Shown: in pieces, positions 11,955 through 23,900 of the stretch
Layout of the letters: each line of letters starts with the position of its first letter
How positions within the stretch are numbered: the first letter of the stretch is position 1
NCBI GenBank assembly: GCA_028752905.1
Contig: JAQNBH010000010.1
Coordinates: forward strand, 19,340,422-19,404,421
DNA: 64,000 nucleotides
From: Cladorhizidae sp. MBARI D1340-BT2
Taxonomy: Eukaryota > Porifera > Demospongiae > Poecilosclerida > Cladorhizidae
Reading direction: 5' to 3'
Made by a program: the position numbers and the translations under genes
The notes under the pieces: generated by a model
The model's input: the letters and a program-made list of their open reading frames with translations, nothing else
Told to the model about the DNA's origin: nothing
The model's database searches: none

Positions 11955-14900
11955 GTGAGTACCATAGCTATTCACACTAGCTATTTTCTCACGCAAACCT
12001 TTATGTATTATTGCCTTAGCTATCGCTACAAAAAAAAAAGCAATATAGCGGTTGTGCTTTTCACTTAATTGGGGCGACATTTGCATATTGTTTTTCCCCG
12101 TCATCCTGCTGAAACCCACATAGGGACTGCGCAATGCTACAAACAGTTTTATCAACTTATTGTCAGCTTGGTATGAAGCTGTTCCCCCTGCATGACCCAT
12201 TCATAGATAATTGATGTGTGCTATTTATTATCCTGTTGCTACTTCCTTTCAGCTATTCATGGGATGTCTCTATTGATAAAATATATTTATTTAAATTTTT
12301 TTTAAAGCTATCATCCGGTGTTTCTTTGGGGAAGAAGTGGACACTTGCAGACAGTGTTTTTTGGTTCGTTTGGCCATATGTTCATCCCTCGTCTAGGGGG
12401 CCAGCGTTATAGCGTTGTTGCTGCTGATGGGTCTACCATTCACTACGATGTCTATGAACCTAAGCTCTCTGAAAGTGAGAGAAAGAAGTCCGAGGTGCCT
12501 GGTGGAACAGGGAGACCTTACACGTTCTTTGTGATCCCTGGTAAGTATTGTCTGTGCGTGGTTCAAGTACATAGTGATCCAATGAAACGTGGACAATCTC
12601 TAGGTATCTACGGTTGCCCATAGTTCTGTGTAGTAACTCTGTAGTCCTAGCTCTGGCCCTAGCCTTAGTCCTCACAGTCCTAGCCTTCACAACCCTAGCT
12701 CTGGCCCTAGCACTAGCCTTCACAACCCTCACAGCCCTAGCCTTCACAACCCTAGCTCTAGCCCTAGCACTAGCCCTCACAGCCCTAGCCTTCACAACCC
12801 TAGCTCTAGCCCTAGCACTAGCCCTCACAGCCCTAGCCTTCACAACCCTAGCTCTAGCCCTAGCCTTAGTCCTCACAGCCCTAGCCTTCACAACCCTAGC
12901 TCTAGCCCTAGCCTTAGTTCTCACAGTCCTAGCCTTCACAACCCTAGCTCTGGCCCTAGCACTAGCCTTCACAACCCTCACAGCCCTAGCCTTCACAACC
13001 CTAGCTCTAGCCCTAGCCTTAGTCCTCACAGCCCTAGCCTTCACAACCCTAGCTCTAGCCCTAGCCTTAGTTCTCACAGTCCTAGCCTTCACAACCCTAG
13101 CTCTGGCCCTAGCACTAGCCTTCACAACCCTCACAGCCCTAGCCTTCACAACCCTAGCTCTAGCCCTAGCCTTAGTCCTCACAACCCTAGCTCTGGCTCT
13201 AGACCTAGCCAGTATTAGGTGGACAGGAGCTTGTAACTCTGGTCAGCCATAACCATCCCAGGACTGTCCACATCATCACTATGGCAATATGTACGAGGGC
13301 TGGAAATAGTGACGAGTGAATTGAATGTCAGAACTGCTCTAAGATTGTCTGTTGTGAGCATGCTCACACTCAGCCCTTCTGTTGGGTTAGACTCATGAGT
13401 GGTGAGTGGGTGGGGGGGTGTGTGTGATATGTGATTTTTGGTTGAGGGGATGGAGAATATTTAGTGCCTCCCCCCCGATTATTTGGTCTACTCACTGTAA
13501 TAATTAAGGGTACATTTCTGTGAGGTGTTCATATCCCCCCCTACCCCCCATTTTTCACTCCCCCTCGCCCCCATTCTCATCCTTTATGAAACTTGTCCAA
13601 CCAAACAGCAAGTGTGTGTGCACATGTCAGGATAGAATAAGCAAGCTGAGCAGCAATATGCCAGCTAGGAGGATGAGACGAAAGTGAGCATAACGGGAGA
13701 GAACATGTGTACATAAGCTACTGGTGAACTCCCCCCCCCCGAAATGTAATAAATTTGAAACCTTTCCCCTGTGCAGATTATGTTGATACCAAATTGCTGC
13801 TTATTGTGTGTGCTTTCAAATGATGTGTTGGAATCTCTATAAAAAAAAAGTGCTTATAGAGATTCCAACACATCATTAAGAAGTTAAACCCAGCAACATC
13901 GAGGCCACTCAACACCGCCCTATTTTAGGGTTTGTGGTGGTCATAATTGCCACAAGTCGATAATTTCCTTTCATTTGAGAGCTCTTTTAGGGATTAGAAG
14001 AGGTCATGTGATTAGATTAGCACCTGGCAGCTCATATCAAAGCTTTGACCAATTAGACACACAGCACTAGGAGATTTACCTCAAAATAGAAGAGTCGCAG
14101 TTTTCGAGTGACCTTGTGTGTGTCCTCTAAGAAAATGTGTCCACAGAGACATTCCATGAAGCACAGAATAAGCAACAATTATCTGCGCAGGGGAAAGAGG
14201 GGAGAAGTTATGGTGATTTTTTTGGACCAGTCGTCGCTAAGCAGGTGCCTATAGTTACTTACCTATGGTTCTAGCCTATCTTGTTTGAGCTTTGACAGTG
14301 ACCATGCCTCCGCTTGCTTGAGAGTCAGCGGACCTTCCATTTCTGGTGATTACACAAATTTGTAGATATTGTCCACATTCTGCTTAGCAAAAGTCCTATC
14401 CTTCGCCAAGAAATAATTACTTCCCCACACAGGCATTTGCTCACTAAGCTTCTGCTCGGTGCTAGGCTCCCATTTTCAAGTTTGACTGATGCTATAAGCA
14501 CCCGACATAACGTCCAGTTCTTACGGCACATTGCCAAACGTAATAGTCCACCCCTTTGCACCGTTTGTGAATAAAAAACCCATGTTAGTTTATCAGGGGA
14601 GAAAGGAGGGAGGGAGGGGTTGGTGCTCGTAATCTAGGATGAAGTTACAACTGATGATTTGCCTTCTCTTTCCTCTGGTGCTTACCAGTGCAGTGGAACA
14701 GGGTTGTGTAAAAAATATATAAAAATATATATATTTTTTGAAAATGAAATAGCTAGCTACCGGTATATAGCAGGCTCACGCAAGCCTTAGCGTCTCATTA
14801 TTCTTGATGAAGACTAGAGCATTTAGTCAAAACGTCAAGTGAATAAATTTTGAAGTTGATTATTGATTATTGAGAAGGTTATTTTAATGAAAATTTGTTA

Positions 14901-17900
14901 AATTTTAAATTTTTAAAAATTATTAATATATTTATTTTCACGTTCAGTACATAGCCATGGAGACTAGCCATTGCTTGACTAGCCATTGCTTGCTAATACT
15001 AAGGCTCCCCCAAGTTTCTATTAGGGGCAATGGAGACTAGCCATTGCTTGCTAATACTAAGGCTCCCCCAAGTTTCTGTTGCTATTGGCGTGGGAAAGAA
15101 TTTCAAGGCAGTCCTTCTCTTTACCTGGTATGTATGTATGAGCTGTCTCTGGGTGAGGCTTCAGTGCTTGCATGAAAGCATTTGCCATGTAGTAGAGCTG
15201 TTTGAGTTGCCATAGGTATTTGCATGTATCGGGAGGAGGGGGGGGAGTTTGCTGGCACTCTGTATGCAGCAGGTTTGAACCTATGGTGGACGCCTGAAAC
15301 ACATATGCACACATTTGAAAGCACACACAATATGACAGTAGCTGGTCTAAGAATCCCATTGACAGGTTGTTAGCAGACTAAATGGTGTTTCAGCTTCTAT
15401 TAGACTGCCATCTTCAATTCAACCTCAAAGATCTAGTTTGTATCCATGTTTAAACTTGTACGATGACTCCGAGCAGACATGAAGCTCCTCTAAGGACTCC
15501 CTTTTTTGTTTTTAGAGAAACTTCGGTCCTCATCAGGCAAACTAGGGCAAACCTTGGTCCTCACCAGGGCAAACTAGGGCAAACTAGGACAAACCTTGGT
15601 CCTAATCAGGGCAAACCTTGGTCCTAATCAGGGCAAACCTTGGTCCTCATCAGGGCAAACTAGGGCAAACCTTGGTCCTCACTAGGGCAAACCTTGCCTC
15701 ACCAGGGCAAGGGCAAACCTTGGTCCTCATCAGGGAAAACTAGGGAAAACTAGGGTCCTCATCAGGGCAAACTAGGGCAAACTAGGACAAACCTTGGTCC
15801 TAATCAGGGCAAACCTTGGTCCTAATCAGGGCAAACCTTGGTCCTCATCAGGGCAAACTAGGGCAAACCTTGGTCCTCACTAGGGCAAACCTTGCCTCAC
15901 CAGGGCAAGGGCAAACCTTGGTCCTCATCAGGGAAAACTAGGGAAAACTAGGGTCCTCATCAGAAGCTAGGGCAAACTAGGGTCCTCATCAGGCAAACTA
16001 GGGCAAACTAGGGTCCTCATCAGGGCAAACTAGGGCAAACTAGGGTACTCATCAGGGCAAACTAGGGCAAACTTGGGTCCTCATCAGGGAAAACTTCGGT
16101 CCTCATCAGGGCAAACTTGAGTCCTCATCAGGGCAAACTAGGGCAAACTTGGGTCCTCATCAGGCAAAGCTAGGGCAAACTTCGGTCCTCATTAGGGCAA
16201 ACTTCGGTCCTCATTAGGGCAAACTTGGGTCCTCATCAGGGAAAACTTGGGTCCTCATCAGCGCAAACTAGGGCAAACCTTGGTCCTCATCAGGGCAAAC
16301 TAGGGTCCTCATCAGGGCAAACTAGGGCAAACTTAGGTCCTCATCAGGCAAGCTAGGGCAAACTAGGGTCCTCATCAGGAAAACTAGGGCAAACTAGGGT
16401 CCTCATCAGGTAAGCTAGGGCAAACTAGGGTCCTCATCAGGGCAAACTAGGGCAAACTAGGGTCCTCAGGGAAAACTAGGGCAAACTTGGGTCCTCATCA
16501 GGGCAAACTTGGGTCCTCATCAGGGCAAACTTGAGTCCTCATCAGGGCAAACTAGGGCAAACTTGGGTCCTCATCAGGCAAAGCTAGGGCAAACTTCGGT
16601 CCTCATTAGGGCAAACTTCGGTCCTCAAGGGCAAACTTGGGTCCTCATCAGGGCAAACTTGGGTCCTCATCAGGGCAAACTTGGGTCCTCATCAGGGCAA
16701 ACTTGGATCCTCATCAGGGCAAACTCGGGGCATGTCTTCTATCTTCTATTACATCATGTGAATACCTTAAGACTCATAACCATGCCAACGCCTTGCCATT
16801 CATTACGACTTTTTGCCATTCGTCGCCACTGCACTTATTTTTTAAAATCTGGGCGTGGCCTACAAGGGTGTGGTTTTGGTTTATTCTTTTCCTTCTCTTT
16901 TTTATAATTTTGTTTGACAAGAAAATCAAATTTAGTCGTGCACAAGCCAACCTGTTCCGCGAGACAACCTGGTCCGCGAGCCAACCTGGTCTGCGAGCCA
17001 ACCTGGTCTGCGAGCCAACCTGGTCTGCGAGCCAACCTGGTCCGGGAGCCAACCTGGCCCACGAGACAATCTGGCCCGCGAGACAACCTGGTCCACAAGC
17101 AACCTGGTCCGCAAGCAACCTGGTCCACAAGCAACCTGGTCCACAAGCAACCTGGTCCACAAGCAACCTGGTCCACAAGCAACCTGGTCCAGGACCAAGC
17201 CAACCTGGTCCACAAGTAACCTGGTCCTCAAGCCAACCTGGTCCGTGAGCCAACCTGGTCCACAAGCAACCTGGTCCACAAGCAGGGTTGTATACAGAAA
17301 TTTTGCCAAGGGGGGGCGAACTTGAGATATGGAAAAATAAGGGGGGGCGAGAATGTTACAATGATGGTGTATGTAATGTATAAGGGTGGTGTCTAATTTC
17401 AAGGGGGGGGGCGAGAATGATACAAGGGGGGGCGAATGCCCCCCCCCGCCCCCCCCTAAATACACCCCTGACAAGCAACCTGGTCCACAAGCAACCTGTC
17501 CACAAGCAACCTGGTTCACAAGCCAACCTGGTCCACAAGCAACCTGGTCCGTGAGCCAACCTGGTCCACAAGCAACCTGGTCCACAAGCAACCTGGTCCA
17601 CAAGCAACCTGGTCCGTGAGGCAAGGTGAAGTGGACACTGCATACAGTCATTGAATCAATCCTGGAACTGGGAATATTTATCGACCCTGTGATCTGATCT
17701 CTATCTTGTGTGGTGGTTCTGTAATTGTCTATTCACTAATGGCTGCGGTATTATTGTCGTTGCGATGTTAGACAACATTGCAAGTTGGATGTTTATTGTG
17801 AATGGTAGGGGTGGGTGGGGGGGGGGGGGCGGAGGGATTGAAATATGGACAGGCAGATTCTTTTTTTAGAAGGAAAGGCAGAAAAAGATATGACACGGTT

Positions 17901-20900
17901 TCTTGACAGAAATCACTCTTTTAAAATAAGCTGTTTTTGTGATCCTAGGAGAATGCTTGTCAAATACAATTAGCTGGTTTAATTAAAGGCTATCAACTTG
18001 GTCTAGTTAGCCACCCAAGATCCACAGCAACTAGGAGAGGAAAGTCTTAAGTGCTGTCCGTATACGTAGGTAAGCAAGGTGGATAGCTTTCACTTCAGCC
18101 AGAACAAACTGACTTACCTCACTGCAGAGGTCTGTTAGCTACCTACCTACTTACCTCACTGCAGAGGTCTGTTAGCTACCTACCTACCTACCTCACTGCA
18201 GAGGTCTGTTAGCTACCTACCTACCTACCTCACTGCAGAGGTCTGTTAGCTACCTACCTACCTACCTCACTGCAGAGGTCTGTAGCTACCTACCTACCTA
18301 CCTCACTGCAGAGGTCTGTTAGCTACCTACCTACCTACCTCACTGCAGAGGTCTGTTAGCTACCTACCTACCTACCTCACTGCAGAGGTCTGTTAGCTAC
18401 CTACCTACCTACCTCACTGCAGAGGTCTGTTAGCTACCTACCTACCTACCTACCTCACTGCAGAGGTCTGTTAGCTACCTACCTACCTACCTCACTGCAG
18501 AGGTCTGTTAGCTACCTACCTACCTACCTCACTGCAGAGGTCTGTTAGCTACCTACCTACCTACCTCACTGCAGAGGTCTGTTAGCTACCTACCTACCTA
18601 CCTCACTGCAGAGGTCTGTTAGCTACCTACCTACCTACCTCACTGCAGAGGTCTGTTAGCTACCTACCTACCTACCTCACTGCAGAGGTCTGTAGCTACC
18701 TACCTACCTACCTACCTCACTGCAGAGGTCTGTTAGCTACCTACCTACCTACCTCACTGCAGAGGTCTGTTAGCTACCTACCTACCTACCTCACTGCAGA
18801 GGTCTGTTAGCTACCTACCTACCTACCTCACTGCAGAGGTCTGTTAGCTACCTACCTACCTACCTCACTGCAGAGGTCTGTTAGCTACCTACCTACCTAC
18901 CTACCTCACTGCAGAGGTCTGTTAGCTACCTACCTACCTACCTCACTGCAGAGGTCTGTTAGCTACCTACCTACCTACCTCACTGCAGAGGTCTGTTAGC
19001 TACCTACCTACCTACCTCACTGCAGAGGTCTGTTAGCTACCTACCTACCTACCTCACTGCAGAGGTCTGTAGCTACCTACCTACCTACCTCACTGCAGAG
19101 GTCTGTTAGCTACCTACCTACCTACCTCACTGCAGAGGTCTGTAGCTACCTACCTACCTACCTCACTGCAGAGGTCTGTTAGCTACCTACCTACCTACCT
19201 CACTGCAGAGGTCTGTAGCTACCTACCTACCTACCTCACTGCAGAGGTCTGTTAGCTACCTACCTACCTACCTCACTGCAGAGGTCTGTTAGCTACCTAC
19301 CTACCTACCTCACTGCAGAGGTCTGTTAGCTACCTACCTACCTACCTCACTGCAGAGGTCTGTAGCTACCTACCTACCTACCTCACTGCAGAGGTCTGTT
19401 AGCTACCTACCTACCTACCTCACTGCAGAGGTCTGTAGCTACCTACCTACCTACCTCACTGCAGAGGTCTGTTAGCTACCTACCTACCTACCTCACTGCA
19501 GAGGTCTGTTAGCTACCTACCTACCTACCTCACTGCAGAGGTCTGTTAGCTACCTACCTACTTACCTCACTGCAGAGATCTGTTAGCTACCTACCTACCT
19601 ACCTCACTGCAGAGGTCTGTAGCTACCTACCTACCTACCTCACTGCAGAGGTCTGTTAGCTACCTACCTACATGTACCTACCTCACTGCATAGCTACCTA
19701 CCTACCTACCTCACTGCAGAGGTCTGTTAGCTACCTACCTACCTCACTCCAGAGGTCTGTTAGCTACCTACGGTGCACAAAGGCATTAGTTTCCAGAAAA
19801 ATCTGAAGTGCTCACATAATACCCGCCATATTTTCTAAACAGTTGAAAATTTTCCTTGGCAACGATTCAACAAAATGCTCAGCATGCTCTCGAGCTGAAT
19901 AAAAAAATATATGAAAAGTTGCTGGTTGCCAGGTAATTAATTCTAAATAAAGCACACCACTATTTGACAGAGCAAACTTTTGTGCTCAATCCCTTTACCA
20001 ACATGCCACCTAAGAAGAGAGAGAATGCTACATTTAATGAAAGCTAGGATGCCAAGCAGCCAAGGATTGATGAACAGGCTACTGTATCTTCTCCTGACCT
20101 GTATTCTAATGATGAAGAATCCTCTACCTCTACTGTGCATCACCCTTCTCCTATTCCTTCTGATCAACCTCTTCCTTCTGTACTCTCTTCCTCCTCACAA
20201 CCTATGGATTCCTCTGCCACCCCTTCTGATGTAGAAATCAGTAGAAATCTTGTTGGAGGAGCATATACAAGATTGGAGAAGCACATTATATAGAGATGAT
20301 CTCATGTCCTTAGCTATGACTCCCTACCATTCACTGGTAAATAGACAAGGCATGATGATAGGTGAAGCTGCAGAAATTATTGGCTCGTTGCTTGATAGAA
20401 GTGAACGGACAATAAGAGAATGGAAAAACCTCTTTTTCACTAATCAAGGTACTTTTCCAGATAGTTTGCAAGGAAAGTACCAGGGGCAAGGCTTACTTTG
20501 GAAAAATGAGGAGCTTAATGAAGCGGCCAATGATTATGTTCGTTCTAATGCTGTTGGCAAGGGAAAGCCGACTATGACTGCTATAAGTTTTTGTCTGTGG
20601 GTAAATGAGAGCCTTCTCTCTAACAGCATCCTTGATCTTGGATATCCTAGAAAAATATGTTTACAAACAGCCGGATGTTGGCTGCACGAGCTGGGGTTCC
20701 AAGTTTTAGAAGGTGTCTACATAGATGGACATGAGCGTCCCGATGTCGTGCAACATCGCCAACGGTTTCTGAGGCAGTTGGTTGCATGTGGCTTTTTGAG
20801 GAAGAGTTAGCACCAAGTCATGATGCAACAGCTGCATTTCCTGATGATATAGAGTCACCCTCCTTGCAGCGTTGTGAAAAGGATATCTTCATTTTTCATG

Positions 20901-23900
20901 ACGAGTCTACGTTCAATGCAAATGATGATGAATCCTTGCAGTGGGGTAGTCCAGGCAGAGAGTCAAATCATCCGCCCAAAAAGGCGAGGATCAGGCATTA
21001 TGGTCTCTGATTTTATAACAGATAAAGATGGATATCTTTGTTCGCTCAAGAACAATATGATGTTGCAAAATTTAATAATCCAGGTATCACTGGGTGCTCG
21101 ACAGTGCTTGGAATATGGAGAATCGCGTGATGGATATTGGACTGGAGATAAATTTGTGAAACAAATGGAAAAGGTGGTGACGATAGCAGAAGCAAAATAC
21201 CTCAAAGAAGAAGGATATCGATTATATTGGGTTTTCGACCAAAGTAGTTGGCATATGCCTTTGCTGACAATTCACTGAATGTAAATCGCATGAATGCCAA
21301 AGAAGGTGGTCGTCATCCTTTAATGCATGATACCTTTTTTGTAGGAAAGCCAATTTCTATGACAAAATTGGTACGTAATCAAACAGGTGATTACGTCAGA
21401 ATTCCCTGGGGAATGATTGATGTCCTTAGACAGAGGGGACGATATCACCCCAAAATGAAAGTCGATGATATGAAAGAGGAGTTGTCCAAACACCGTGACT
21501 TTCGAGATGAAAAAACCCCAGCTGGAGTATTTCCTTCATGAACATGGCCATGCTTGCCTATTCCTCCCTAAGTTTCATTGTGAAATGAACCCTATAGAAC
21601 GCTGTTGGTCTCAGGCCAAACATTACACCAGAGCTTATTGCAACTATAACATTGTAGGCAGCAGGGTTAAATTAAATTTGATGCGACAAGTTAATTCAAA
21701 TAAATTCGAAATGACAGTTTAACTAACAATTCAACTAAAATTGACGTGACAGGTCAACTAAAATGAACTACTTTTGAATTAAATAAAGAGACCATAAGAT
21801 TGGCTTTTTTTAGGCAAGTCCGTTCAGTTCATTTTCATGTTCGTTTTTCCCACTTCCTTGGAAGTGGGTGGGCTTTGAAAACTCTATTTGAGGGCTTTGA
21901 AAACTCTATTTGAGGGCTATGAAAACTCTATTTGAGGGCTTTGAAAACTCTATTTGAGGGCTTTGAAAACTCTATTTGAGAGCTTTGAAAACTCTATTTG
22001 AGGGCTTTGAAAACTCTATTTGAGGGCTTTGAAAACTCTATTTGAGGGCTTTGAAAACTCTATTTGAGGGCTTTGAAAACTCTATTTGAGGAATTTTTCA
22101 GTTTATCCGGACCTTATGTTCTGGTTTTGTGGCCACTGGTTTGACACACACTAACACACACACACACACACATTGTTACTGCTATTTACTTGTTAGCATT
22201 ATTAATACTATAAAGTTCATTCCGCGTTCACTTGTCACTTAGAAAAATCTGTATAACTTTCTAATTATCCAATCCTGTTCAATATTTCGATGACCAAAGT
22301 GACGCTCATGTGTTGACTGTTCTTTATCTATTGTATATCTAAATAGAAAATGCTTCAACAAAAAGTTGGTTGCACGTGCCATAAGCACAGTAGATGCATT
22401 ATATCGCGGCGACCGACTTCCGGGTAACAAGTGAACGCGAATGGACTTTAGTTTGTTAATGTTGTTAGTTAGTTAACATTTTACATAAGATTATTAAAAT
22501 CATTATTGTTGCCTTTTCACTGAAAGAAGGAGGCATTGACTTCACATTATGTTTTACATATACATACACACACATAATGATGTATTTTTTATATCGTGAC
22601 TTGATTAATTTACCAAATTTTAACCCATTAACACAAAGAAATGTGATACCAATGGGATGGTACAGAAGCACAGAGTGGTCATATTATTTTCTGAAAGCCC
22701 CATTTATCCTCAATTATATACACAAGCAGTTCGAACAAGTCATCGGTCAACTAGCTGTCAAAACAAGGATTGTTTTAGAGAAAAAAGCCTCTCGGAGGGC
22801 GCCGAAGATGCGGGAGCACAGTTATAGGTACGAAAAAGTGTGAGAATAGATGGATACTCGAGCAGGATGTCTTTGCTTGTCCGTGGGTCCAGCAAAAAAC
22901 GTTGCAGCTCTGAGCCCTTGGAGTTGCGCTTAGTGTCAAATAAATCGTCGGAGTCCGAACTTTCTGCCGATTCTTCATGCTGCAGCCCCCCCAACCCCAG
23001 GATGATACGCAACTTCTCATCATCTTCGCACCAAGTCATGGACTTGAATTGCGGATAGTGTGTAGCTGCCACCGGAAAATTTCCAGTATCTTCCCATTTC
23101 CTGAAACGGTCTTTAACTCGGGAAACTATGAAGTCTCTCAAGCAGTCTACCATCACAGTATTTAGGTTCCTGAGCTTTTTCTGCAGCATGGGAATAGTGG
23201 GTAGTACACATCCTGCTCCAACCGAATCCCCTTGCAAAACATTTAATTAATGCACCTGCTACGGGTGACATCATGCAGACGTAGTCTTGTAGAAACCGCC
23301 ACTGACCAAGAGTGAACATGGGAAACTCCAGCTCTGTCATGAGGTTGTTGATCTTGTTTTGTCCACTTTTCAAAATTGACTTCAAGGCATCATAAGATGA
23401 GTTCCACCTAGTGGTGTCACGCATAACCAAGCGATATCCTAAAGTTTTGTGCATGCACTCGCATGCATTGGGGCTACGGCTAAGCAAATTCCAGAGTACG
23501 GTAGTCCTGGAATCCATTTCCCTGTACAGCTTTTTGAACATTGCCTGCTCCTTGTTGTTGGCGCCTCGCTCGGCATTTCGAAGATCCCGAATCCACTTCT
23601 CCGTATCCATTGCTGCGATCAAGTTCAGAGTGTGCGAGGCACATCTGTGATTAGATGGAAGCATACATGTCGATTTTATCGGCTATGATGGGGTCTTCCA
23701 GTATCTCTCCGACGTCAATCGCCATAAGATCGTCAGCTCTCTGTTCTTCAAACTTCTTTTGTACCTAAGCCTTCCTCGGCACTCTTCACAACATTCGTGC
23801 CGTTGTCCGTCACGACATATGATGCGGAAGTTTCAATCCCAAAGAGTGCATGGATGTCCAGCACCATCGCAGCTATTGTAGCGTAGGTATGAGGAGCCGG

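Noticed and set aside
12460..13252. Overlapping frames of 240 (minus) and 212 (plus) codons
   Set aside because: The CCCTAG-type array. The plus frame does begin near the ABHD2 exon 2 region but is not spliced to anything.
18118..19772. CRISPR-like array
   Set aside because: Units are contiguous tandem repeats without unique spacers, in a eukaryotic intron.
20003..21722. Bacterial insertion sequence
   Set aside because: The IS630-like motifs are of the eukaryotic DDE_3 type, with MPPKKR-like start and intronic, AT-rich setting. No bacterial genes are nearby.
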